Assembly: GCF_020520425.1 (NCBI RefSeq)
Contig: NC_079491.1
Span: 22,931,449-22,995,448, forward strand
Reading direction: 5' to 3'
Length of the DNA: 64,000 nucleotides
From: Spinacia oleracea
Taxonomy: Eukaryota > Streptophyta > Magnoliopsida > Caryophyllales > Amaranthaceae
A program made the translations under genes and the position numbers. Shown here one piece after another: positions 11,987-24,500 of the stretch; within the stretch, counting starts at the first letter, position 1; each line of letters begins with the position of its first letter. The notes below the pieces were generated by a model. It was not told the DNA's origin. It did no database searches and saw only the letters and a list, made by a program, of their open reading frames with translations.

Positions 11987-12657
11987 GAGCACATGCAACT
12001 TTGACATGTAACTTGGGTCAAGTGATAATTGACAGGACAAAATGACTACAATGTTGACAGTGTACAAGGGTCAAAATTTAATTAACTTGACCCGAGTCGC
12101 ATATGTGACCCAAGGTCAAGTGCATTAAAATTGGAGGTGGGACCGACTTCAACTCCACTTGCAGTTGCATCGGCTATTTGCATGCAAATATTTAATGCAA
12201 TTTTTACCGTGATTATATTACTGTATGCATGCAACAAATATTTCAAGTTGTTGCGCTCATGTGAACCTGCCACGCATGCAAGTATGTAATTAATTTTTTT
12301 TTTGTTTTTCATTTTGCATGATAACAATCCAGTTATGTATCAATTTTACTTCATTGTGTTATATATGTATGTTTAAGATTATACGTTACATTTTTTTATT
12401 TATATGTAATGTTAATTTAATTTCATATTTTTTCGTTTGTTTAAATTAATAATTGTGTTTGGAGGTTGAATTTAAAATGGAGTATATGTAAAAGTAAAAA
12501 AGTAGTGGCAAGAGAAATTAATGACCTTGAGTCAAGATTGTAGAAGCAAATTGAGAGATTTAAGTAAGTGATATGTCAAGTTAGTGGAATATGAGGTGGA
12601 AGAAGGAGAAGGATGAGAGGGAAATTATTTGACCTAAGGTCAAGGATGCAAATGCTC
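11987..12657. mobile_element. PIF/Harbinger-like non-autonomous element
   Basis: Ends GAGCACATGCAACTTTGAC and, inverted, GAGCATTTGCATCCTTGACC are flanked by TAA at 11984-11986 and 12658-12660. It is 671 bp. The interior includes repeated GACC(C/T)(A/G)AGGTCA-type words but no transposase. Confidence 0.75.
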
Positions 12658-12664
12658 TAAAGGA

Positions 12665-13172
12665 ATAAACCTAGGACTCACGATCTGCAAGCCACGAACC
12701 ATGAAGGTCGAAAGTTAAGCGAAAATCTAGCAAATTTCGGAGAACACAACATGTTTGGGCTCCCAATTGGAAACTAATTGGGCCAGCAGTCTAAAGGCCC
12801 AATGACCTCTAACAACAACATATCAAGCCATTTACCCCTCCAAAGGTTATTCAGCCATCAACAAAGCCCAAGGCCCAACGGGTAATAAATGACATATGAG
12901 GCATTTATTACACAAACACTATAAATAAGCCGTCAAAGCTCACACCTCAAGGTACATCCAATTTATTGCCTTAAGACTACTCTCTAGATAACTCTCTCTA
13001 GAATCTGAGTATTATATTGTTCTTACTTAGGCATCGGAGGAGCTTTCCTCGGAACACCCCCGAGGCCAGTTACATTGTTCATTGTGCAGGTAAATTCGGA
13101 CACAACTCATTCAAGCTAGCAAGATCTTCCACATCAACGAATAGGGCCTTCATCCGAAAACCATTGTTTTAA
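12665..13172 (+). mobile_element. LTR-retrotransposon terminal-repeat fragment
   Basis: A fossil LTR-like sequence. A TATA-type motif (CACTATAAATAAGCC, about 12919) is followed by a transcript-leader-like stretch with CTTACTTAGGCATCGGAGGA and CCCCGAGGCCAG, then a run ending TTTTAACA. This order is usual for plant LTR promoters and R-U5 segments. No matching partner repeat or coding part was found, so it is a solo or partial LTR. Boundaries are approximate and family is not assigned. Confidence 0.5.
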
Positions 13173-14619
13173 CACCGGAGCAATAGTCATAGATCAAGAT
13201 TAATTAATCAAAATAATCAAATTATTTTATGCATTAATTTTGAATGGTCTAGACTGCAGGCTATTAATCAAGTAGATTAAACATGGAAAATCCAGTATTT
13301 TCAATGTATTAATATAATTTATAAAAGAAATCAAATTTATTGCACGAGTTATTTAAACAACTTTTAATCTAATAAGTATAACACAAAATCTGATATTTAA
13401 TGTATACACATGTTTTATACAAGAAATCACATTTATTGTATAAACATATACGAAGTAATTCAAATTAGATTTCTAGGCATATACTTTTCGAATTATTTCA
13501 ACCAAATAATTCGAATTATAATTCAAACAATGCAAGCATGAAAAATCAATTATTTTTAATGCATGACCAAAATTTTATACAAGAAATAAATTTTGTTGCG
13601 TAAAATTATCAGTATGAATGAATTTTAGGGCACATTTAAGCAACAAAATCAGATATTTTAGGGCTTCAGATCTATAGGCCAAAATTCAAGTGTGAATATG
13701 TGTATAAAGATCATATTTTTTTTACATCCAATCAATTAAAATACGTTATTTTAATCATGCAATTTAATCCACATAGTAAAACTTCCCCTTGTGAATTTAA
13801 ATAATCAAGAATATGCATCAATTATACAATATTAATCATGACCAAAATTAATATATATATGCAGGAGGCTAACTGATATCATTGTAGGATTAGATGTTAA
13901 TAGCAGAATTGCAGAAAACACTTTTCTCACATCTAACAGGATCGCAAGCATACATTAATATGAATCATAATATAGGAGTTAAATATAACTTTGATGCGTG
14001 ATTCCCGAGTATACAAACAAGGACCAGTTCGAAGACAGAATCCCAAGCGTGATTCCTCTACTTAGTCCACACGAGCACGGATCAAGATCTCCTTGCGTCG
14101 TTTGCTAGAACGGATGGAGAAGATGGAAATCTCTCTCTCACTTTCACAAGAAAGGGACCGGATTTGGAGTACTGAATAAGATTAATGATTTATTCAACTT
14201 GTGTTTGATCATATGATCATTATGTCTATTTATAACGTTTATAATAACTTGATGACCAATCCTAGTAGAACTACTAAACCTTAACTACTCCAAAAAAAAC
14301 CCTATCCAACACCAAGAGCCCATCTTGGGCCTTGGGTCATATTGATCATATTCAATACTCTATTGTGAATGACCTTATAGGACCCGGTTATATTAGCAGT
14401 AGGCCAATATTAATTAGCCCACGTATCATAATTGGTTTCTAGCAAAACATTATGACCACCAAAATAACCGGATTATTAATCTCCATTATTAATCCTAATC
14501 TATATTTAGTGATTGTCATCTTGATTAAAGGACATATTACTTCAAATAATACTTCCAAGTTGACTTCTTTGGAAACCTGCTACTTGGGTAAATTTCCTTG
14601 TTGTATTTGTCTCCTAACA
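13173..14619 (-). mobile_element. Copia-like LTR retrotransposon remnant (one LTR plus leader)
   Basis: A fossil on the minus strand. The putative LTR is 13883-14619 (starts TGTTAGGAGACAAATAC, ends ATCCTACA) and contains a TATA-like TTATAAATAGAC. Directly downstream lies TGATATCAGTTAGCC, which resembles the primer-binding site complementary to initiator Met-tRNA. About 700 bp of AT-rich leader follows, down to about 13173. No gag or pol coding part and no second LTR are present, so the copy is incomplete. The outer edge at 14619 is the less certain one. Confidence 0.5.
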
Positions 14620-15578
14620 TCCTCAATTCTCTCTGAGAACTCCCTTTATAGCGATATCAAATGTTTCTTCAGTTGTGTTCAACTTATGGCACGCATTCAC
14701 GCATATATGATTCTTGGAATCAGTCCTATTACCTTCTCTCTCAAAGCTGTAAGGAATCTGATGCAGAGCCTCCTCAACACGAATAGTCTCATTTTTAATC
14801 CCCTGTATTGGTATGAAAACCGAATAGCTGGTGTAATTCTTAGGCAAATGCCACAAATATTGGGTGTAAGATGGCATTAAAAGTGGAACTTTCCCGAACG
14901 TCAAGAACACGGGGTTGGCTGAGGTTTCCTATCCACTCTGGTAGGGCTCTTAAGTTAAGTCCTTTTATTTTTAATCCTAATGATTAACTATGGTTAAACT
15001 ATTTAATGATAAAACTCAGAATACACGGAAGTTAATAGTTAAATGTACTATTGATAATCCTAACACTTATAAAGCTTCATACTTTGATTATTATTCACCC
15101 AATAGTGTATTTACGTGCATGCCCCTCATTTCATTTTTTGTAAAATTTTGTCTTATTCTTAACAATAGAGCATTTACGGTTTCACCCTTCCATTGCTATA
15201 CAAAATGTATTGTTTTCTTTGGGTATAATTTTCTATATATTGTACCTTCGAACTATCAATTAAAACGCATATGGTTTCTATTTCCTGTTACATGTAAATC
15301 CAACATCTAACTTTAACATATCATTTCTAGCATTTACCATAAATTGTAAGTTCCTAGCTTTTAAGTAACATTTTTACAAAAATAATTTTGTATACCTTGG
15401 GGGATCCAACAACTAGTATAATGAAAAGTGAGTATATCATTGGCAAAAGTCAATAATAAGAGTGTAGTAATGGGAATTCACATTCTAAAAGTAAACCACA
15501 TTCTAAAAGATTACACATTCTACACTCTAGTGTTCTGTAGTTACACCAAACCACTATTGGAGCTGAAAATAAAGAAAG
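14620..15578. other. Intergenic / upstream region of the lyase gene
   Basis: A minus-strand reading frame at 14623-14910 is open for 95 codons but matches nothing I recognise; it may belong to the adjacent retroelement. From 15300 on, the sequence is AT-rich flank leading into the 5' untranslated region of the gene starting at 15579. Confidence 0.4.
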
Positions 15579-18500
15579 ATGCAGCAACTCCAACTCTCAT
15601 TCACAGTAGCTACAGACTGCAATGTCCAACGCCCTCTCTTACCGTCCACCATGACCGCCGCAGCTCCCGCCGCTGCTAAACCACTCTATCCAAAGAACTC
15701 GATTAACTCCAATTTCTTCACCAGTAGAAGAAGAGCAGCCGCAGCGGGACCAAGACGATGTTCACGAGGATTCACACCAATTGCTTGCACAATCAATAAC
15801 GAATCATCTGCAGGGGGAGGAGAGAGAGAGCCGGCAAAGGCTCTTCGAAGATTGCTCGATTCCTCTGGCCTACATCAAGGTCCCGCCTGCTTCGATGCTC
15901 TTAGCGCTAAGCTCGTCCAGGATGCTGGTTTTCAGTTTTGTTTCACTAGTGGTAATTTCTCTTGTTTCTCTATTTCATTTTTTTTCGATTGTTCTGAATT
16001 ATATAATTGGAATTGGGAATTTGCATGATTTTGTTTTTGTTTTGGCAAATTCTAATTTTTGGGATTCCTTGGTTTGATACTTTTATTTGTTGTTGGTGAT
16101 GAAATTGAAATATTGGTTAGGTGTATTTTACTTATGTGGTTATATTCAAGGATAAACACCGAATAGTTGCTAGCAACGTTGGAGAAATATGCAATTGAGA
16201 AACGAGAAGAACGAGAAGGGAAAAGGTAGTGGGAAGTAATGAAGCATTTGTGATTGAGGGAATACAAAATTGATACATGATCAATGCGTATTATTGAGAT
16301 ACAAGGAAAATTCCAATGATCTAATTCCATATTTCATGGAGGGATGTGCTTCAAAGGGTAATGATGAAGAAGGGTATAACACGAAAATATATTAACCTAG
16401 TTAAGGCTTCGTATCAAGGCATGGAAACAAATTTCAGGATTATAGAGAACTAAGGAAGGATTTTCTTATTAAGATTGGACTAAACCAAGGATTTGCGTCA
16501 AGTCCGTTTCTCTTTGTAGGTAGTTTTGGATGAATTATCTCAATTTTATCTAGGGTGAGATATCGCCGTATTTGTTGTTTGTGAATGATATTGTATTAGT
16601 TGATTATGGATGAGGTTAGAGTTGGGGTAATGCTAATATGGAGAATGTTAGAATCTCGAGTTATAGGCTAAGTCGGAGTCAAAGTGGGAATGCCATCTTT
16701 TTATCGGGAGCCTAGCCAAGATGTGTTAGATGGTAAGGAGTTACCCCTAAATGAAAGTTTTGAGTACCTTGGAACAATTTTACAAAAAAATGGATATATG
16801 ACCAAGATGTGACTATAGCAAGCCTCATAGTTCCAAAGGAAAATTCTGTAGGATGACTGTTAGACCATATTATTATATGGGTAGAAGGCATTTAGGAAGG
16901 ATTTAGAGCATGAGTGTAGCAAAGATGTGTATGTTTGAGCTGGATTTGTGGGAACACTTCAAGGAATAGAATTCAAAATGAGGATACCTGAGGTAAGGTT
17001 GGAGTTGCAATTATTAAGAATACGATAAAGGAGAACAGAGAACTACCACTTCGGTTTGGGCATGTGTGACGGCAACTAGTAGATGCACCGGCGAGGAAAG
17101 TGGAGTTGGGTTATGGGGACTGTAGAAGAAAGCCGAGGGAGGTTAATGATGACTTTGTGTTGACGGAATAAAAAATTACTTGACAAAATGGGTTTTTAAG
17201 TCCTATATCATTAGATAGAAGTGAACTGAAGAAAGGGACCTTTGTGGACGACCGTCGACCGCAGAAGATGAAATTCTTTCTTATGCAACTCAGGTGTTAA
17301 GGATTTTGTATTGTTTGTTTGAAATAGCTACGTTCAGTTTGTTGTACATACACAGCTATGTATTATGAAAGATATGCTCATATCCATATAGGTTACTCAT
17401 ACTTGAGTTATTAAAAGCTAAGTGACACCGCATTATGGGGCTTTCTGGTGCTATGTGTGTTGATGGTGACTTGCGTTAAGTAATAAGTTTCAGGGTCTAG
17501 AAGCACTGTGAATTGTGAAACAGGTCTTGTTGACTCCGGGAGTAGAGCAGCACTCTCGAATTCAGTGAATTTTTGGAAGGCTGAACCCTCTTGCTTATAT
17601 GATATTGAGTACTTCATGTTAGCTAATATGGCATAGGCGAATTGCCTATGGTAAAAAGTACTTAATATCAAATTAAGTCTCTGTTGGAATGTAGGTGATA
17701 CCAATCCAGCATTACATTTGTTGCTTGAAACTATCACCATAAGAATATTGATTTAATTCTCATTATCTTCACCCGCTAATTTCTGTTTGTCTTCCCTACT
17801 TTCTAGGGTTTTCGATATCAGCTGCTAGATTGGGATTACCTGATGTTGGTCTCATATCATATGGGGAAATGCTGGATCAAGGGCAGAAAATCACAGACGC
17901 CGTGTCAATACCTGTGATTGGGGATGGCGATAATGGATATGGGAATGCAATGAATGTGAAGAGAACTGTAAAAGGATACATCAAGGCCGGCTTTGCTGGA
18001 ATTATTCTAGAAGATCAAGTTTGTTCTACTGCTTTGGTGTCTGAATCTATATTTGAATCTTTGTGTTACCCTTTTACCTTACCTTAAAAAAGTAGCCTCT
18101 ATTGCTTGTCAGTTATTTTTACCCAAATGAATACATATCTTTATATCAGTTTTCATTTTGCGCTTATTGGAATATGTAGGTTTTAGGCATGAAGTGCAAA
18201 ATTTCTATAGAACTATGTGTGACGTGTCCCTCTACATGCTTTCTTTTTTTAACTGAAATCCGTGTAAGGAGATTTGTATTGACATTTTCTTTAAATGTTG
18301 ATTAAGAGAATTTTGCTATTGCTTGAAACTTTCTCTTTAATATTTTCTTATAGGAACCAATCTCAAGAACTTTTATAACTTATAATTTTCTGTGATGACT
18401 AGGTGTCTCCTAAAGCTTGCGGTCATACACGAGGCAGGAAAGTTACCTCCATAAATGAAGCAGTAATGCGGATAAAAGCAGCTATAGATGCTAGGAGAGA

Positions 18501-21500
18501 AAGTGGTTCAGATATTGTCATTGTGGCAAGGACTGATTCTCGTCAAGCAGTGTCTTTTGAAGAATCATTGCGAAGATCTCAGGCCTTTGCTGATGCTGGA
18601 GCAGATGTTCTGTTTATCGATGCACTAGCTTCAAGAGATGAAATGAAGGCCTTCTGTGAAATATCTCCTTTAGTTCCGAAAATGGTGAGATATTATTGTT
18701 TCTCTGTATTGAAAATCTTGACAACTTACTGGCTGTGTGTTTATATGGTTAGTGGCCTCTTTTGATGTTATGGATGTCATATGACTCAAATCGCTTCATA
18801 AAATTATACTGTCACCTCCACTCACCTGCACTGCAGGACTGTAGTACTTTAGCGTAAACTTACCAGTAGTTGATGATTCAGTGAGACCAAAGTTTTGCTT
18901 TTTACTGATGATACCAGATCTGTAAGGTCTCTTTAACGTGAAACAGGCCAGGAAAACTTGCCATTGTTTTGTTGAAACTTACCAAGTACTTTGATGTTCA
19001 AAAAGAATTATGATGCATAGTTACTTTCTATAATACACTCTTCTCTGTTATGCGGTCTTTTCATGGAAAAACGGTGTTTTCTAATAGTTATGTGGGAAAA
19101 AGTTATTAGCTTCTTTCGTAAAAGTCTCAAACTCTTTTTGCAGTTTCCTGATTTTTTATTACAACTTATATGTTGCAATGGTAGGTATAGGCATTGCAAT
19201 CTGTCTAAGCTCCGGTTTTTTTTCTTATTGAAAGAAACATCATTAATATGTATATGGATCAGTAGTACATCAAGGGAGTTACAAAGTAGCCCTTTCAAAA
19301 AAGCAAGAATCTCCAGCGTTTAGCAGATTTGAGTCTCATTAGAGTTTGACTGGTCAAATTGCTAGTTTACCCCTTTGGTTAGGCAGCGAATTCAAAGAAT
19401 TATCGAAGCGCTCCCATCCCCAACATCATAGGGGATAGAGGATTAGACATCTTTTGGCAAAAAGATATCCATACTCTATGCGAAAAGTTACTAACAACCA
19501 GCATAAATATAAATTTATTTAGATGGCAAAGGCAAAGTGGCAAACTATTATTTACCTGTGTGTTGACTTACATGCATAGAAGTGAATAAGGTAAAGGGAG
19601 TTTACCGTTAGTAAAAAATGATTGGGTGTCATGTGAAAGAAGTCGCTTGTTTGATCTCACCATGGAAGTTAAATTTGATATCTACAACATGACTTAAAAA
19701 CTCAACTTGCAAGATGTGCTGTATATATTGCTGGCATCAAAGGCCATTTGTAGGAGTGTCTTGTCGAAAATGATATCCTTGGAGGTTTAGGCGTAATTAG
19801 ACATACTGAGTTCAAAGAGATGTGAAAGTTTCATTTCGTATGAGAGCTTATGGTCTTCTTGTCTAACTTGGCTCGAGATCTTGAAAATGATGAATGGATA
19901 CACTACTTAGGCTGAAGGAAGGTCGGAGAGGGAGTATGAGACTCCTTGTAGCATATTTACTTTTAAGTGAGTAGTGTAGGACGTAGGTGCTGGGTACTTG
20001 GGTAGGGTTTGCCAGGCTAGTTTCTTAAAAAATGGGGTCATGCATGAATGTTGTTGTTAGCAACAAACGTATAAGCTAACTAAATTTGACAGAATTTGTC
20101 AAAAAGAAAAAGTAACCTGGAAAATAAAATTTAGTGAACATATTATTGAAGGTAAAAGTTACTTTTGAAAGTTATAATTCCACTATATATGTACTAGTGT
20201 GTAAAGTTCGATGGCTCCAAAACAAAGTAAAACTCGATTTAATAATTACCTAATTAAAAAGAATATAACAAGTATAAATCACACTCTTTCCCTTGTGTAT
20301 GATTTTGCAACTACCATGACCTACTAGTTAACTAGTTTCTCCCTCTACCCCCTTTGTTTGCCCAATTGGGGTTTGATTATTATTATTATTTATTTATTTT
20401 TTGGTTGGATAGAGTTGACGATAGACAAAATCAGTGGGATCGTATGTAGAGAGTCTGAGAGTAAAGTGGTGGTCTCTCATAGACGGGCCAATCTTTAGGG
20501 ACATCCCAAAACAAAAACAGAGCCAACAAAAGTGAGCGGATGAATTAATAGCTACATGCTAATTTGACTATCCAACTTCAGGCAAATCATTAAACATTTG
20601 GTCAAATTATCATATAAAATCAGCAGCTGAACACTAATAACTACTAGAATGGTAATAACCATTTTCAAAAGGGGCCGACATGCCACAGCCTGATGAGGCC
20701 CTTATTTCAGATATTTAATTTTGAATATGTACTACTCTAAAAGCCTTTTTTACACTTCAGTAGTTTAGTTATTGTAACTTGTAACTACTTGTGTAAGATA
20801 TACACAGGGCATTGTGGGATATGGTCAAATGTTTTTGGAGTGGGTTATGATGGTTCTCTTGAGATTCCTGATCCTGTCTTTGGTGCTTTCTCCTTTCACG
20901 TCTGCTTATGGATGCATGTAAACTGCTTATGCTTATACTTAACATGAACTACTGTTTGACTCACTGTTTATCTCTTCTGTAAAATTGGTTTCTGTTAAAG
21001 AGATGGTTGGTATTGTTAATCAAAATCCAGTGTCCTAGTTATTAATTAAAGTACAGTTCTTTCTTGAAGGCCAACATGCTTGAAGGAGGAGGAAAAACAC
21101 CTATTCTCACTCCAATTGAACTTGAAGACATGGGGTACAAAATTGTTGCTTACCCACTTTCTTTGATAGGGGTCTCTATTCAAGCAATGCAGGTAACTAG
21201 TCTCAACTTCAAAGTCTATCCTTCAAATTGATTCTGATTTGGACAATAAGTTTAACTTCTAGCCTTTGATCAACAATTTGTTTGATGAACTATCTCTAGA
21301 ATTTGTTTTGAGCTTGTTCTTTTGTACTATAATCACCTTAACTTTGCAGGTAATACAGTCGATAAATGTAGTGTGTTAAAGGAGCACAACCCCATAGTAA
21401 TTGTTGAAAACCAAATGTGAAAGAGCTCGATTTAGTTTAGAAAATCGTTACCGGGAAGATGGTAGTAATCCATACAAGGATTCACGAAAACGGCATATTT

Positions 21501-24500
21501 TCTGTGACGGACACGTGTAAACATCATACAAAGATCACCCTGAAGAAACGCCTTTTGTAACCAAAGAAAAGTGTCATGGAAGTTAACTCCTTGACTTTAA
21601 TGGTCCCTATGACTTCAACTTGGGTCTTGATACCACTAATACCACCACGCTGATACTTTGTATGATATAACCATTTGATGTGAACAAGCTTTTCTTTCAG
21701 GAACTCCTTAATGTGATGAAGTGTTACTGGTTTCAAGAGCCTGAATTTCATTTTCTATTTCATAGCTCCGGCTTGAATGAGAAAGTATAATTGAGTCTTC
21801 AGTTACAGTGGCTATAGATGTGTGTGTGTCAGAAAATTAGCCTGTGAAAGGTAATCGTTTGGTTATGTCTACCTTGCGACTCACAGGCAGATGAAACTGC
21901 AGGTAGCGTAGAACGAAGAGCTGTATGACATAAATTATCTTGAAGATGAGTATGATACAAGATGTCCATGGCCAAGTCGAGTTGTTCATACTTTGAGAGG
22001 GCAGCCAATGAGTACAAACATCCTTTGTTTTAGTTACTGCAGCTGCTATTCCTAATTACGCCCAAATACTATTTACATAGTATGCGCATTGCAATATCTA
22101 CTGGAATACAATTAGTTTAATTAACCATGTTATTTAATCCATATAAATCTATAATAATACATAAACCTTAACTGGAAATGGATAGTTTGTGCCCTGACTT
22201 ATATATTAGTTTTAGCACCCACTGTGTCTGTCTGTAAATTTTATGCAGACTCTCACAGTAGTCTCGCCACAATCTTAAGCTTACCAAATCCAAGGTTGGT
22301 TATACTAAAACAAAGTCAAGACATTATATAACACTCAAGCCCATTTGGGCTTCTAAGTCTCAACTTTAGTCCTGGATAGCTCATAATTGGCTCTTTGCAT
22401 TCTTTGGCCAGTAGATTGTGGGAATGTTGAAGGGACTTTCTAGAATAATTGGTGGTTTGAGTGTTTGCTGACCATGTTCATTAACTGCTGCAGGATGCCC
22501 TGAAGGCTATCAGAAGAGGCCACATTCCTTCTCCGGGAAGTATGCCTTCGTTTGAGGAGATCAAAGATACTTTAGGCTTTAATGATTATTATGAAGAGGA
22601 AAAGCGGTATGCCTTAACCATGGCTCCACAACCTTCTCCTGAAGGTTAGTTGATACATGATTTCACATTGAAAGAAGCATCTCTATCCCAAGAAGCGGGT
22701 TTATACGTTCTCTGATTCTTGGTTGCCTTTTTTAAAATTTTATGTTGTTGCCAGAGCAATTGTTTAGGTGTGAACAGTACAAAACAGCTAGTTCAACAGT
22801 TTGGTCTATTAGCACGGTAGCTATGCCTAAAATAGATTGTGCTGTGACTAGGTTGTCGATGGAAGGAGGTTAGGCCACGAAATCTCCCTGTAGGGAGAGC
22901 GGTCATGGGCGCATGGTTATAATTAGAAGCATTGTAAGGAGATTACTTCATAGAAATAGATGGTAAAAGGCATCTTAGAGCACAAAAGTGATACTGAAGA
23001 TAGCATTATGGTCTTTGTTTCTACTACAACTTAAAAGAGGGGATAAAAATGTAGCCACGATTTAATGATTATCATCGAAAAGGGCGAGAAATCATCAGAA
23101 TGAAGTTTAGTTGACCTGGATGATTATTTTATTGCAAAGATGCCCTAGGTTACATTTGTGTAGTATGCTTGAATAGTTGATGTCATCATGTTTGATTAAT
23201 AACAAAATGGATGGTATTTCCTAACCTGTATAGAACTATAGATTATAGAGGGCATCAAAGTGGAATTTCGCCTAACCTTTAGTACGTAGTATCTGTATTC
23301 GAAATATTCCTTATCTCTAGTAGAAGAAATTTTAATTCTTTTAGCCCAAGTTTAAAACATATAATTTCCTTCTACCCTTCTTCTTATTATTATTTTGAAA
23401 TACAGTTTCATTAATTATTAATGCTTATTATTGTTGGTTATCTGCAGCTGTTGACAGTGGGTACAAACTCACACAGACTGGACTAGATAGCTCGAACAAG
23501 AGCGGACGATCTTCACAAGATCCTCCCATTGAAGTTGTAGTTCCTGAAGTTTATACTGGTCCAGAAGGCTCAAGGGGAGCTTTCGGAAATCTCTGGTCTC
23601 GGACATTGAGAATAAAAATTACAGGAAGGGATGGTATTGAAAAACTGGATGTCAAGATTCCTGTAAGCCACATGCTTTTATCCTTCATCTTATCTAGGTT
23701 GCTGAATTCCTCACCCCCTCCCCTGTATGTTGGTATCTGGTTTGTGTGTACTAACTTTTATGCCATCGGTTTATGAGTTTGTCAGTTAACACAATCTAGT
23801 ACTCCATATCTGCTGTATCAAGGTCTGCTGCTAATGGTTGGACAGTTGGAGAATAAACGGGTGAAAAATACTACTATAAAAAGATGAAGATTAGAATTAC
23901 TAGCTCAGTTGCTAATGATGTCCTAATTTTCTTTTCATATTTTAAATAAAGTGAATCATAACATACTACATCTCCGTGGTTGAGGATACTAGTAGTGAAA
24001 ATTTTAACATATAAATTCCTTGTGAGGTGTATATGGCGTATTTGAACTACTTTCGTGACCCAGACCACGATTTCTTCTCGCTGATCCTTCTATACTTCTG
24101 TGATTGGTTCTCGTGTGAGTATGTGCATGTCAGTATGTCCAAGTGCATATCGGAACTGTTACTTGTCTACATCTTTTGTCATTTCCACCAGGTGCATCAT
24201 TGGCTCCGACATTATTGTCTTTTTACTTTTGAAATGGCTTTCTATGTTGTGTGGGTATATATACTTCTCCATGAAGCCTCTTAAGAATCCTGCTAACAAG
24301 CTTGTGCATAGGCCTACATTTGTTGCCTTTTGGCAAGGTGGTCTTGTTTATCTTTGAATTGACTGGCTTCGTTGATATTCCCTCTGTTCACAAAGATTGT
24401 TAGCTTTCCATTTTAGACCATTTCACAAATATTGTTACACTTGCACTTTTTGTATTTTAGGATACTTGGGCCACATTTTTTAATTTACTTTTTTCTCCAC

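Noticed and set aside
14452-14880. 142-codon plus-strand frame
   Set aside because: It runs antisense through the LTR-like sequence and its flank, with no recognisable domain or splice context.
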